This document shows, piece by piece, positions 53,938 through 63,245 of a stretch of DNA of 64,000 nucleotides. This DNA is from Kamptonema formosum PCC 10802 (GTDB taxonomy: Bacteria; Cyanobacteriota; Cyanobacteriia; Cyanobacteriales; Oscillatoriaceae). Made by a program: the position numbers and the translations under genes. Positions within the stretch are counted from its first letter, which is position 1; each line of letters begins with the position of its first letter. Where the stretch lies: contig NZ_KB235948.1 in the NCBI RefSeq assembly GCF_000332335.1, positions 2,972 to 66,971 on the forward strand, written 5' to 3'. The notes below the pieces were generated by a model, which did no database searches, was not told where the DNA came from, and saw only the letters and a list, made by a program, of their open reading frames with translations.

Positions 53938-55203
53938 TTAATTGTAGATGCTGCTTGCTTTTTTCACAACCTCCTCAAATAGGGACATATAAGAACGGGC
54001 TTGGAGTTCCATGCTAAACTTTGTTTCCGCTTTTTCACGGGCGCGATCGCACAGCTGCAGATACCGCTCAACATCCTCCAGCACCCAGGCAATTCCCTGA
54101 GCCAATTCTTCGACCTCAAATGGACGAGCTAGATATCCATTTCTTTGATGATCAATTATATCAGGCATACCGCCAATATTGAATGCCACACAGGGTTTAC
54201 CACAAGCCATTGCTTCCAGCAGGGTATTAGGCAAGTTCTCTTGAATTGATGGTGCGACAAACAAATCGGCTGCTGCGTAGACGAGCGCCAAGGAGATGTC
54301 ATCATTTAGTTTACCCAGGTAGTGAACTTTAAAACCTGGAGAAGGGAGTTCACTCGGCTGAGATGACCCAAGAACAACTAACTCGATTCTATCTTGCCAT
54401 CCTGACTGGCTGAGGTTTTGTAAAGTTGGTTGCAGCAGATGGAAGCCTTTGATAGGATTGCTAATCCCATTCATAGCTACAAACAAAACCAGTTGCTTAT
54501 CTTGAGGCAAGTTGAACAGTTCTCGCGCCATCTGTTTACTCATAGGCTTATATCTGGTTGTATCAAGACCGTTGGGAATCACCTCGATCCGCCGTTCCTG
54601 AAACAGAGAACTAGAACTGGCACACTCGGCTAACCATCGACTGGGAGTAATAATTGTCAGATTCAGGTTTCGCCAAGCCTTGGCCTTGCGTTGCCACACC
54701 CAGCGGGATAAATCACAGTCATTACTACTGCCAAGAGTGGGACAAGCACCACAGGATTTGGTATAGCGATCGCAACCCTGAGTATAATGACAGCCTCCAG
54801 TAAAGGGCCACATATCATGTAGAGTCCAAACTAACGGTTTACCCAATTTGGCCAACGTTTCAATTTGCAGGTAACCTGCACTGATCCAGTGGATGTTAAT
54901 TATATCCGGTTTAAGTTGAGCAACTTTAGAAACGACTGAATCTGGCAGCCACTGCGATGAATACATTGAGCGAGAACACTGAGGGTAAAACACTAAAGGC
55001 AGAGCATTAAAACTAGGCCTCAAATTTTGAATTTCCTTGCTTAACTGCCTCTGGGGTCCGCTCACTGTTTTATCATTACTATATTTAGTCTGTACCAATA
55101 TCTTAGAGTCTAAAGCGATATTTTGTAAACCTTGATGCAGTCGATAAGTAGCACGAGCCGCACCGCCCTCAAGGTCATAGGTGCTAATAATCAGAATATT
55201 CAC
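53938..55203 (-). CDS. Family 4 glycosyltransferase
   Basis: The 421-residue GT-B enzyme has an N-terminal Rossmann part ('MNILIISTYDLEGGAARATY') and a typical C-terminal donor domain with 'DLFVAPSIQENLPNTLLEAM' and 'GKPCVAFNIGGMPDIIDH', including the conserved Glu-x7-Glu region. It contains an insert with cysteines ('GCHYTQGCDRYTKSCGACPT'), as seen in several bacterial GT4 enzymes of this subgroup. It starts within the last codons of the preceding methyltransferase gene (four-base overlap). Donor sugar unknown. Confidence 0.9.
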   Translation of the reverse strand: MNILIISTYDLEGGAARATYRLHQGLQNIALDSKILVQTKYSNDKTVSGPQRQLSKEIQNLRPSFNALPLVFYPQCSRSMYSSQWLPDSVVSKVAQLKPDIINIHWISAGYLQIETLAKLGKPLVWTLHDMWPFTGGCHYTQGCDRYTKSCGACPTLGSSNDCDLSRWVWQRKAKAWRNLNLTIITPSRWLAECASSSSLFQERRIEVIPNGLDTTRYKPMSKQMARELFNLPQDKQLVLFVAMNGISNPIKGFHLLQPTLQNLSQSGWQDRIELVVLGSSQPSELPSPGFKVHYLGKLNDDISLALVYAAADLFVAPSIQENLPNTLLEAMACGKPCVAFNIGGMPDIIDHQRNGYLARPFEVEELAQGIAWVLEDVERYLQLCDRAREKAETKFSMELQARSYMSLFEEVVKKASSIYN

Positions 55204-56021
55204 GACTTAGTTCCCTCCATAAAAAGAGAGTCTGGTTTGCGTACTTGACCCTCAACTACATCTAAATTATAGCTGTTAAAATCTGGAATACGGCTCTCTC
55301 CAGCGCCACAAACACAAACATCTACAAATCCCGTTTGTTGGAGCATTCGCCGGAGGGAGAAGCGATCGTACATCCAATAGTGGATTTCACCTGATTTGCG
55401 AAACATACCTTCTTCAAAGGCGATTTTGGCTTGCTGACCTGCTATAACTGTCACGCATATTTTTGCAAGCCAGAATCTCAACTTGCTAACTCGCCCAACG
55501 ATTTTTTTAAAGTTGCCTAATTTTTGTAGATATTTTTTTTTCCTAGTGTTCCAAAATTCTTCTGCTGCACAACCAATCCGGGATATTATAAATTCTTTAT
55601 TTTTAATATCTGATTGAGAAAGATACCGCTTCAATTCACCCCCATCGAAGCTACGGACTGTCTGATCGTATAGCTCTATCATCATCCAATCATAGTTCGG
55701 TTCTGCTTCCTTTAAACCTGCCTCTACTTGCTCTAAACTATAAATATAGTTTCTGACTATCGCTTCCAAATCCGGTACAACTACTCTCACAATTCCTTTG
55801 GGTTTTAAAACTCGCAAACACTCAGCAAGCAGCTTTCGAGCTTCTTCTTGATAAAGGTGCTCTATTAGATGAGATGTATAACATACATCAAAATAATTAT
55901 CTGGAAATGGTAGATTTTTTCTGACATCGTGGCTTGATACGTCTGGGGAATTAGAATCTATATCTATATTAATCCATGCGGAATGGAACGTCCGACCGCA
56001 ACCCACGTTTAGTAATTTCAT
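55200..56021 (-). CDS. SAM-dependent methyltransferase (glycan-associated)
   Basis: A 273-residue protein with 'KLLNVGCGRTFHSAWINID' (motif I), 'VCYTSHLIEHLYQEEARKLL' and 'CLRVLKPKGIVRVVVPDLEA', the usual class I methyltransferase (Methyltransf_11) elements. A middle hydrophobic and basic stretch (about 165-200) is unlike core enzymes and may bind membrane or a partner. The gene overlaps the GT4 gene by four bases. Confidence 0.85.
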   Translation of the reverse strand: MKLLNVGCGRTFHSAWINIDIDSNSPDVSSHDVRKNLPFPDNYFDVCYTSHLIEHLYQEEARKLLAECLRVLKPKGIVRVVVPDLEAIVRNYIYSLEQVEAGLKEAEPNYDWMMIELYDQTVRSFDGGELKRYLSQSDIKNKEFIISRIGCAAEEFWNTRKKKYLQKLGNFKKIVGRVSKLRFWLAKICVTVIAGQQAKIAFEEGMFRKSGEIHYWMYDRFSLRRMLQQTGFVDVCVCGAGESRIPDFNSYNLDVVEGQVRKPDSLFMEGTKS

Positions 56022-56031
56022 GGTTCCTTAA

Positions 56032-56799
56032 TTATCTCCAAACAACCCCTATTCTTCCTGTAATATCAGTTCGGTTTAGCAAAATTTTTATCTTATTCTT
56101 TTTCATATACTCATCTACAGCTTGGCGCGCTCCTTTCCAATAACCATAATCATCAATGATAATTACTCCTCCAGGGGATAAGCGAGGAAACAGATGTATA
56201 AGTTCGTGTCGTGTGGACTCATACCAATCTGTATCAAGTCGAAGCAAAGCAATATTTAAAGGAGCTTGTTTTGGTATGGTATCTTCTACTCTACCCTTAA
56301 TCAAATGTATTTTTTCAGGATCGTAACCGATGCTATTAATCGCTTGCTTAACTTCTTCCAGAGGCGCATAACACCAAACTGAATGGCTATCTTCTTTTTT
56401 ACTGCTTTTTAGCATTGATGAAGCAGAAATACCCTGAAAAGAGACATCCTTCTCGCTGGGTTCCGTCATCCCTTCAAATGTATCAAAAAGAAATAGATGT
56501 CTGCTATTGTCTTTTATTTGGCAGAGAGTATGGGCAACAGCCATCATACTACCCCCTTTCCAGACACCACATTCAACTATGTCACCAGGAATATTATTGG
56601 CGGCTATGTATTTAACTGCTTCACATAAACAAAATATACGCTCTGGAGATGTCTGCGTAAAAGGGCTCACGCTGACGATCATTTCGATAGTATCTCGATC
56701 AAAATCTGGAGGAAATTGAATTGAGGGATCGTATCTAACAATATTAAATCCAATTTTTTGGACGATTTTTTTGGAAGCGTTAATTAACCTCTTTTTCAT
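56032..56799 (-). CDS. TylF/MycF-family O-methyltransferase
   Basis: The 255-residue protein matches macrocin-O-methyltransferase relatives: 'IPGDIVECGVWKGGSMMAVA' near 70-90, 'HLFLFDTFEGMTEPSE', 'LNIALLRLDTDWYESTRHEL' and 'LSPGGVIIIDDYGYWKGARQ'. Family enzymes methylate sugar hydroxyls and need Mg2+; the Asp residues in 'LDTDWY' and 'IDDYG' are the expected metal ligands. It lies 10 bases upstream of the next methyltransferase gene. Confidence 0.9.
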   Translation of the reverse strand: MKKRLINASKKIVQKIGFNIVRYDPSIQFPPDFDRDTIEMIVSVSPFTQTSPERIFCLCEAVKYIAANNIPGDIVECGVWKGGSMMAVAHTLCQIKDNSRHLFLFDTFEGMTEPSEKDVSFQGISASSMLKSSKKEDSHSVWCYAPLEEVKQAINSIGYDPEKIHLIKGRVEDTIPKQAPLNIALLRLDTDWYESTRHELIHLFPRLSPGGVIIIDDYGYWKGARQAVDEYMKKNKIKILLNRTDITGRIGVVWR

Positions 56800-56839
56800 G
56801 CAGCCTCTTACAAAATGTTTTTGTTTGCCAATCAGACTT

Positions 56840-57520
56840 CTAAATTCTTTTCATAAATATGATCGAATCCCGTTTCAAAAGTCCCAAATCAGAGCTAATA
56901 ACTGACCAGCCAGACTCTACCGCTATTGCCCGCATTATTTCTTGATTATTTCGAGGCCACCAAATCTCATTATCAGATTTATTTTTGAAATCTGTGGGAA
57001 CCTTGCCTTTCTCCCATCCATATATGTCCAGTTTTTCCCAATCGCCGTATTGGTGTACTGCTACTCCTCCTTTCTTCACCTTTTGCAAAGAATTATGTAG
57101 GATTTCTCGAATATTATCAGCATTGTTGTGACAGAGAACACCGAAAGACCAAAAAAAGTCAAAGTAGCTTTCTTTGAATCCAGAAAAAGAATTATCTTTG
57201 ACTTGGTGACAGATGAGTCTACCCTTATATTTTTCTGGTTTTAACCAACCTTTAACATCCTGAAAATCAACTGTATGTAGTTCTCCCTGAGGAATATATT
57301 TAAGTATGGCTCTGGACCAAGAACCTTTTCCTGGCCCAAGTTCTAATATCACTGAATTAGGTTGGATATATGGTAGGACGGCTTGAAAGAAAACTTTACG
57401 ATAAGACCCCCCGATTCTTCTTTCTTCGTTGAATCGGGTTATATTAGGAATAAGAGACAAGACATCTCCACTGTCATATCCGTAATCAAACTCTTTCCTA
57501 AGCCAGTCTAAAGTAGGCAT
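56840..57520 (-). CDS. SAM-dependent methyltransferase
   Basis: The 226-residue protein has 'SVILELGPGKGSWSRAILKY' (motif I, about 57-76), 'GELHTVDFQDV', 'YFDFFWSFGVLCHNNADNIR' and 'KVKKGGVAVHQYGDWEKLD'. It is a class I enzyme of unknown acceptor. It precedes the TylF-like gene by about 40 bases. A sugar O- or N-methylation is inferred only from context. Confidence 0.83.
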   Translation of the reverse strand: MPTLDWLRKEFDYGYDSGDVLSLIPNITRFNEERRIGGSYRKVFFQAVLPYIQPNSVILELGPGKGSWSRAILKYIPQGELHTVDFQDVKGWLKPEKYKGRLICHQVKDNSFSGFKESYFDFFWSFGVLCHNNADNIREILHNSLQKVKKGGVAVHQYGDWEKLDIYGWEKGKVPTDFKNKSDNEIWWPRNNQEIMRAIAVESGWSVISSDLGLLKRDSIIFMKRI

Positions 57521-57549
57521 ATCTAGCGGGCTCCTTTAATTACTTTAAA

Positions 57550-58293
57550 TTATCTTAACAGTTCCGTTGCTGTGTGACCATCAAGGCTGACTTTAACGCC
57601 ATTGGACATTAACGCCTCATAAATCATCATAAAAGGAATTGGGCTAGTCAGGTAAATATCTTGAAGTAAGTAGAAATAATCATACAAATGATCGCTCCGC
57701 TTGAGGGTGTCAATCTCTACGAAAGTTGCCTCAATGCCCAAATGGTCAGTCACCTGCTTGGCATAGGTGCTCTCATCGAGAGGCGTTCCTGGGAAACAAG
57801 CTACGAGCGCGTGTTGCCAGTCCTTGCTAATACGGAGACTATTGTCAGTTTGTGCAATATGGGCGATTGCTGAAATAACCGAACTAGAATCTAGCCCACC
57901 GCTTAAAGATGTACCAATGGGCACGTCACTCCGCATCCGCAACCCGCAAGCATTTAGGAACAGACTGCGAAACTGCTCGAGTTGTTCCTCATAACTTTCC
58001 GGCACTTGCATCAGGTGTTCTGAAGTACACCACCCACGCCACAGGGTTAGTTTTCTATCTTTGACCCAGCCGCAATGTCCAGCGGGAAAGCGCTTGATGC
58101 CTTCAATAACGCACTCCTCAGTATTCGCGTAGTCTATGATACGCCGTGAATCTTTAACTAAAGGCAAATTTGGTCGCACCTGCGGCTGGAGTGGAAAGAG
58201 GGCTTTGATTTCCGAGGCGAAGGCAAATCCACTTGGAACAAAGGCATAAAAAAGGGGTTTGACACCTAAGAGATAGCGCTTGTCCTCACTCAA
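57550..58293 (-). pseudogene. Internal fragment of asparagine synthetase (AsnB)
   Basis: The 247-residue product matches the middle of AsnB: 'GVKPLFYAFVPSGFAFASEI' from the end of the glutaminase domain, then the synthetase PP-loop 'SLSGGLDSSSVISAIA'. The glutaminase N-terminus with catalytic Cys2 is missing, and the C-terminal half stops at 'VSLDGHTATELLR', where intact enzymes have 'DGxGADE' followed by roughly 250 more residues. Reading begins at a TTG overlapping the upstream glycosyltransferase stop. Intact glycan-cluster AsnB proteins are about 600-650 residues, so this is a both-ends-deleted remnant. Confidence 0.85.
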
Positions 58294-59242
58294 TTGCTCT
58301 AAACTTCACTGTCTTAGTAATCACTCGCTTAATGAAACGCAGTCTAGCCCATTTTTCTTTGGGGATTGACATATATGGAGTGAGTATACCGAAAGATTTT
58401 AGCATACTGAGACACTTCAGCAATGTAACTATATAGGATTCGTAAAGGCGCAACCCCTGTTTTTCAATGTGATACCCCAAGTACAATCGCACTTGACTGG
58501 GGCTGACGATTCTGAAAGTTTGAAAGTGATAGAAGACTGGTTTAAGTACCCCACCTAGATGATTCTCAAAAAATCTCACATTCCAAGGAGCAAGAGTCTT
58601 TTCAGTCTGTCTAACAATGTGTACTTCGTCAGCAAAAAAAAAAGGCCAGCAGTCCAGATACTTCTGATCTCCGAACTTGCCATCTTCAACACGGGCAAAG
58701 CACCATTCTAAACAACGTTCTTGCCACCACCTCATTACCTGAATTGCTTCAATAGTGTTTTTAAATGTCATAAACTGCACGCAGAAACGACCACTTATGA
58801 GACTTTGGTCATATTCAGGCGCATAGGCGTGTTCGGTAATCAAAACGTGCTTCTCACTTTCATCTAACTCCCGCAGCAGGATTTGGGGATCGTCAAAGAA
58901 GAAAATATCAGCATCCAAGTAGGTTACCCGCTTCAAATTCTGGTTTCGGTCCAAAACTGCCTGAAAAATAAACGGTGTCAAAGTCCAGCAATATTCACCT
59001 TTACTTCTACCCGCTTTCACAGCTAATAAATCAGAAGTTTCAACTTCTCTGAGCGGAATCAGTGTTACATGAGGCAGGTCAATGATCTCTAGCTGCTTTT
59101 CTACCAACTCATCCACACACAATATCCACAGATGAAAAGGCTGTGCGTGGGCAAGCAAGGATTCGTGCAAAGCCATACCCATCGGCAAAAAGTTGCTGTC
59201 AAATAGCGTGCAAAAGTGTTCAGGGTGACTATTTGTAAGCAT
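58286..59242 (-). CDS. Nucleotide-diphospho-sugar transferase (GT8-like)
   Basis: The ~318-residue protein begins 'MLTNSHPEHFCTLFDSNFLP' and carries the metal-binding DxD 'RVTYLDADIFFFDDPQILL' near residue 110, as in glycosyltransferase-8-like proteins. The conserved 'WWQERCLEWCFARVEDGKFG' followed by 'DQKYLDCWP' is typical of this bacterial subgroup. ATG at 59242 overlaps the DegT gene end; ATG at 59254 is an alternative. The gene ends at the AsnB remnant. Confidence 0.85.
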   Translation of the reverse strand: MLTNSHPEHFCTLFDSNFLPMGMALHESLLAHAQPFHLWILCVDELVEKQLEIIDLPHVTLIPLREVETSDLLAVKAGRSKGEYCWTLTPFIFQAVLDRNQNLKRVTYLDADIFFFDDPQILLRELDESEKHVLITEHAYAPEYDQSLISGRFCVQFMTFKNTIEAIQVMRWWQERCLEWCFARVEDGKFGDQKYLDCWPFFFADEVHIVRQTEKTLAPWNVRFFENHLGGVLKPVFYHFQTFRIVSPSQVRLYLGYHIEKQGLRLYESYIVTLLKCLSMLKSFGILTPYMSIPKEKWARLRFIKRVITKTVKFRAIE

Positions 59243-60317
59243 TGACAACCTCAATCACTTTATTGATATCTGCGTCACTCATCTGTGGATGACAGGGAAT
59301 GGATAGACATTGGTTTGCATGAGCTTCCGAGTGAGTTAAACCGTTAGGATCGCATCTCAAGTTCCGACAAGGCGCTTGATGATGAACGGGGATTGGATAG
59401 TGGATGAGATTGCTCACCCCCTGTTCTTTTAGAAAATCCTCCAGGTTGTCTCTTTGTTCGCACAGAATCACGAATAGATGGTAGACGTGATTTTCACTAT
59501 TTTTAGGTTGAGCTAGCAACCTGACTCTAGGGTTTTTGATGCCTTCAAAATAAGCCTTGGCAATATCTTTACGTCTTGCAGTGAACCCATTTAGCCAATC
59601 CATCCGCGTGGTAAGGATAGCAGCGTGCAATTCATCCAAGCGACTATTTAATCCAAGTTCTGGGTGGTGGTAGCGCTGACTTTGCCCGTAGTTGCGGAGA
59701 ACCTTGGCTTGATGGGCAACTGTTTCTGAATTTGTTACCAGTGCCCCGCCATCCCCTATCGCCCCCAAATTCTTAGTTGGGTAAAAGCTGTAGGCTCCCC
59801 AAGCCCCAAAACTCCCAGCAATTTTACCATTCCAGGATGCCAGATGAGCCTGGGCGCAGTCTTCAAATAAATGAATGTTAGCGCGAGCGCACAAATCCAT
59901 CCACCTGTCCATATCCCCTATCTGTCCGTAGAGATGGACAAGCAAGACAGCCTTGGTGCGATTAGACAAGCAACGCTCGACACTAGCAGGGTCTAACAAA
60001 GCAGTTTCCGAGTCAATATCAGCCAACACCGGCGTTGCACCAGCGCGAATCACCGCAAGGACAGTAGCAAAAGCCGTCATCGGCGTAGTAATCACCTCGT
60101 CACCCGGTCCAATATTCAGGGAACGCAGTCCAATCTCAATGGCATCCATGCCATTGCCCACCCCAACCGCGAAACTCGTCTGACAGCGTTGGGCCCAAGC
60201 CATCTCAAAATTCTTAACTTCATTTCCTAAGACATACCAACCAGACCTAAACACCCGTTCAGCAGCCGCAATCTCCTTTTGCAGCAGTTCCTCGGGTTCT
60301 GCCTGGAAATTATTCAT
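59229..60317 (-). CDS. DegT/DnrJ/EryC1/StrS-family sugar aminotransferase
   Basis: The ~362-residue PLP enzyme would add an amino group to a 3- or 4-keto-deoxysugar nucleotide. Family marks are 'GVGNGMDAIEIGLRSLNIGP', 'VHLYGQIGDMDRWMDLC', the Asp in 'IHLFEDCAQAHLASWNGK' and the PLP lysine in 'YSFYPTKNLGAIGDGGAL' (Lys182 from the chosen start). I use the ATG at 60317 (MNNFQAEP); the ORF could begin three codons earlier. It lies just downstream of the epimerase gene (8-20 bases). Confidence 0.92.
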   Translation of the reverse strand: MNNFQAEPEELLQKEIAAAERVFRSGWYVLGNEVKNFEMAWAQRCQTSFAVGVGNGMDAIEIGLRSLNIGPGDEVITTPMTAFATVLAVIRAGATPVLADIDSETALLDPASVERCLSNRTKAVLLVHLYGQIGDMDRWMDLCARANIHLFEDCAQAHLASWNGKIAGSFGAWGAYSFYPTKNLGAIGDGGALVTNSETVAHQAKVLRNYGQSQRYHHPELGLNSRLDELHAAILTTRMDWLNGFTARRKDIAKAYFEGIKNPRVRLLAQPKNSENHVYHLFVILCEQRDNLEDFLKEQGVSNLIHYPIPVHHQAPCRNLRCDPNGLTHSEAHANQCLSIPCHPQMSDADINKVIEVVNAYK

Positions 60318-60334
60318 TAATATCATAATTGACG

Positions 60335-61330
60335 CTACCAGTAATTGGCACTGTGCTGAACATAATATTCCAAAGTACGCCCGATGCCTTGTTTCAGATT
60401 AACTTGGGGAACCCATCCCAGAGTTTGATTCATCTTAGCATAGTCTCCGTAGTAGTCTCCGATGTCAATGGCTTTACGGTCTGGTGGAAAAGGGACAATT
60501 TCATAAGTCCCACCCTGGTAAATCTCAACCAGCATAGCAGCTAAATCTTTGAGACTGATGTATTCCCTACTCCCCAGATTGAATACTTCTCCATCGGCTT
60601 CAGGGCGAATAGCGGCAATTAACATAGCCTCTACTACATCATCAACATAGTTAAAGTCTCGTAACTGCGTCCCGTCACCGTAGACTAAGATAGGTTTTCC
60701 CTCAATCAAGTTCCTCAGCCAAATACCCAAAAAGGTCTGTCGTGCATCTTTGACCCGCATCCCCGGCCCGTATGTGTTAGTCAACCGCAGGGCACAAGCG
60801 CGAATATTATAGACGTTGTTGTAAAGCAAGTGATACCACTCACCTGCGAGTTTGTTAATACCATTGACGTCTACAGGTCGAATAGGGTGCTTTTCATCAA
60901 CTGGTATGTACTCGGGTTTGCCATAAATCTGCCTCGTACTAGCAAAAACAATCTTGACACCTAGATTGTGCTGACGGCAAGCTTCTAGGATCGATAGCTG
61001 TGCGGAGGCGTTGATAGCCAGGTCAGTTTGCGGGTCAGTCATGGAGTCCAAATGACTGGTCTGACCAGCTAAATTAAACAGGAAGTCTTGACCCTGAACT
61101 AGATATGCCATCGCATAGGGATCGCGGACATCAGTGATATTAACGGTTACTCGATCTTTGATGTCGTTGATATTAAATATGTTTCCACCATATTGAGGGA
61201 TTAAGCTATCTGCTAGGGTGACTTTAGCCCCTAGCTGGACGAGCCGCCGTGCCAGGGAGGAACCTATAAATCCTAAACCCCCTGTGATTAGTACATTAGC
61301 TCCGCTAAATTCTCTGCTAAAATTTTCCAT
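60335..61330 (-). CDS. NAD-dependent epimerase/dehydratase lacking the YxxxK tyrosine
   Basis: The 331-residue extended SDR has 'NVLITGGLGFIGSSLARRLV' and 'IVFASTRQIYGKPEYIPVDE', but at the YxxxK site it reads 'VDVNGINKLAGEWYHLLY', so Asn156 replaces Tyr while Lys160 remains. Nucleotide-sugar binding parts ('FLGIWLRNLIEGKPILVYGD', 'DFNYVDDVVEAMLIAA') look intact. It may use another acid/base or have a non-redox role; the Ser-Thr pair 'ASTRQ' is also unusual. The position before the aminotransferase suggests supply of a deoxysugar intermediate. Confidence 0.88.
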   Translation of the reverse strand: MENFSREFSGANVLITGGLGFIGSSLARRLVQLGAKVTLADSLIPQYGGNIFNINDIKDRVTVNITDVRDPYAMAYLVQGQDFLFNLAGQTSHLDSMTDPQTDLAINASAQLSILEACRQHNLGVKIVFASTRQIYGKPEYIPVDEKHPIRPVDVNGINKLAGEWYHLLYNNVYNIRACALRLTNTYGPGMRVKDARQTFLGIWLRNLIEGKPILVYGDGTQLRDFNYVDDVVEAMLIAAIRPEADGEVFNLGSREYISLKDLAAMLVEIYQGGTYEIVPFPPDRKAIDIGDYYGDYAKMNQTLGWVPQVNLKQGIGRTLEYYVQHSANYW

Positions 61331-61388
61331 GATGTTTCAATAAATCACTAAGTTTTGGCAAATAAATATTTGGATTTTCCGGTTTATT

Positions 61389-62348
61389 TTAAACCTTCTT
61401 AAAAAATCTTCTAAGAAGTTTCTCTGTGTATAAGTTGAAATTCATTAATCGGCTTCTGAGTCTGTTTACAGATTCTTTTAGCAATTCTTCAAAGAAACTA
61501 TCTTGATAATTTATCAATCCTTTCTGGGCTAATTCAATAGCAAATCCGTGCTGATTTTCAATGGTTGCAAATACCCATCCCAAAAGAAAATCTCTTTTGT
61601 CGAAAAGGCCATCTTTTTTAAAAGAATTTAGGTAAGTAACTTCTGCACAACCAGGGGCCATTTTAAAAAGTCTTTTGAGCAGGCTTTCCTCAAATTCACT
61701 AAAATAAATTTTCATAACATCTCTAGTTATCCTCTGAAATCCCCCAATTTTTAGATCGGACATCCAAAAATTACCATTGTCCATATATTGAATAACACTG
61801 TACAGTTTATCTTCTCCTTCATAAGAGTCAAGGATTCCAGGCTCAAATTCTGCTGCTAATACTCTACTTACTACATCTTCACCGAGACTCTTAAATAGAC
61901 GCAAATCAGTTCCCTGTGAGTCAGTCTTAAACCAATCTACTTTGGTAATTTTAAGTTCCTCCATAATATATTTGAGAGTGACTGAATTTAGTTGGATTTT
62001 TTTCTCTACTTCAAATAGATCATAACAATACCAATCTGCTAACCTCTGACTATCTGGTTTTAATGTACTCGAACAATAGGGAAACTTAGTTAAATAAAAT
62101 TCAACTTCTGGTTCCGCTCTATCGGTAACTACTGCGTTGTAGACATAGAGTTTCTTATATTCACTCGATTCCTTAACTACAAATCCAAATTCTCTGCTGT
62201 CGGCATCAAAACAAATACAAATTGATTGCTTTGCAATTGATTTCCACTTGGGGTGGAGCGCCCCTGATGCTCCTATATCTACGAGAACAGGTGGATTTTC
62301 TTTGAATTCATTTAATCCGAGAACTTTTTCTATTAGATTCACAGCCAT
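61389..62348 (-). CDS. FkbM-like methyltransferase
   Basis: The ~319-residue protein has 'PPVLVDIGASGALHPKWKSI' near 22-41, a 'CFDADSREFGFVV' segment and 'KITKVDWFKTDSQGTDLRLF' near 155, all recalling the FkbM family, which methylates sugar or polyketide hydroxyls. The C-terminal 100 residues are AT-rich and lysine-rich with no domain signature. I choose ATG at 62348 (MAVNLIEK); the longer reading from 62402 overlaps the upstream gene by more and lacks family support. The two genes then overlap by very little or not at all. Confidence 0.8.
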   Translation of the reverse strand: MAVNLIEKVLGLNEFKENPPVLVDIGASGALHPKWKSIAKQSICICFDADSREFGFVVKESSEYKKLYVYNAVVTDRAEPEVEFYLTKFPYCSSTLKPDSQRLADWYCYDLFEVEKKIQLNSVTLKYIMEELKITKVDWFKTDSQGTDLRLFKSLGEDVVSRVLAAEFEPGILDSYEGEDKLYSVIQYMDNGNFWMSDLKIGGFQRITRDVMKIYFSEFEESLLKRLFKMAPGCAEVTYLNSFKKDGLFDKRDFLLGWVFATIENQHGFAIELAQKGLINYQDSFFEELLKESVNRLRSRLMNFNLYTEKLLRRFFKKV

Positions 62349-62361
62349 AAAACCTCCAAAA

Positions 62362-63186
62362 TTATTTGGTTTTCCGAAAAATAAAACCCTTATCTTCGGC
62401 ATAAGTGTCCGTCAAAGGAATTAATCCAGCCAGAGCATCAAATTCAAGCAATAGCTGGTATTTATCAGAAAAAAAGCTCATAAACTTATCCAAATTGAAA
62501 AACCAAGCTGGATAGCTGGCATCGTATATCTGGGGCGGCACCCTTTGAACTGTCAAGCGATCGCGACAACCTTTGATAAAGGATGTCCTGTCAAATATAA
62601 TATGTTTAATATTACAATCAAGCAGACATTCAAGCAACCCGTAAGGATATTCAAGATACTGAATTACGCTAGAAAGCAATATTACATCTGGCTGCTCATG
62701 TTTTAAACAGGTTTCAATATCGAAGTAAAACTTTAACTGTTCATTCCCAAACAGTTGTTTCCCGCACCGGACAAATTTTTCTTGCTCTACTATGCTCCAC
62801 CTTAGTTCATCTAAGTCTGAAAGAAACTGTTTGTACTGGTAATAGTGGCTGCCAAGAGAACCGCCGAAATCCAGAACACTAAGCTTATTTTTATTGGCTG
62901 AAGCAATTCGCAATAAACCAGCTAAAACAGGCCACGAGTATTGGATTTTATCAAATAAAACTGAGTCTCTTTCATAAACTGCTTTTCCTTCTTTAACTTT
63001 TAACAGTGAGTCGCGCACCTTGTCCAAAATTAAATCTGAATCATAGCCATCTGAATCTTTCAGGGCATCTTCCCACGATGAGTAATTTCCAAAATAGCCA
63101 TACTTATTATTGAATATAAGTCTGTATGCCTTGATAAGAATAGGTGGAATAATCTCTTCAAAAACGGGCTTAATTTTGGCGATCAT
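62362..63186 (-). CDS. Putative methyltransferase, TIGR04325 family
   Basis: The 274-residue protein begins with 'IIPPILIKAYRLIF' and 'GYFGNYSSWEDALKDSDGYD', the typical start of TIGR04325 (LIC12133-type) proteins found in surface-glycan loci, followed by 'LSVLDFGGSLGSHYYQYKQF' (motif I) and 'VILLSSVIQYLEYPYGLLEC'. It is probably a SAM enzyme of unknown acceptor. It is about 60 bases from the glycosyltransferase gene upstream. Confidence 0.85.
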   Translation of the reverse strand: MIAKIKPVFEEIIPPILIKAYRLIFNNKYGYFGNYSSWEDALKDSDGYDSDLILDKVRDSLLKVKEGKAVYERDSVLFDKIQYSWPVLAGLLRIASANKNKLSVLDFGGSLGSHYYQYKQFLSDLDELRWSIVEQEKFVRCGKQLFGNEQLKFYFDIETCLKHEQPDVILLSSVIQYLEYPYGLLECLLDCNIKHIIFDRTSFIKGCRDRLTVQRVPPQIYDASYPAWFFNLDKFMSFFSDKYQLLLEFDALAGLIPLTDTYAEDKGFIFRKTK

Positions 63187-63245
63187 CTTGCTAATTCAAA
63201 ACTTCGGTTTGTCCGCTTCGTATAAGATCGAATCTCATATCCATT

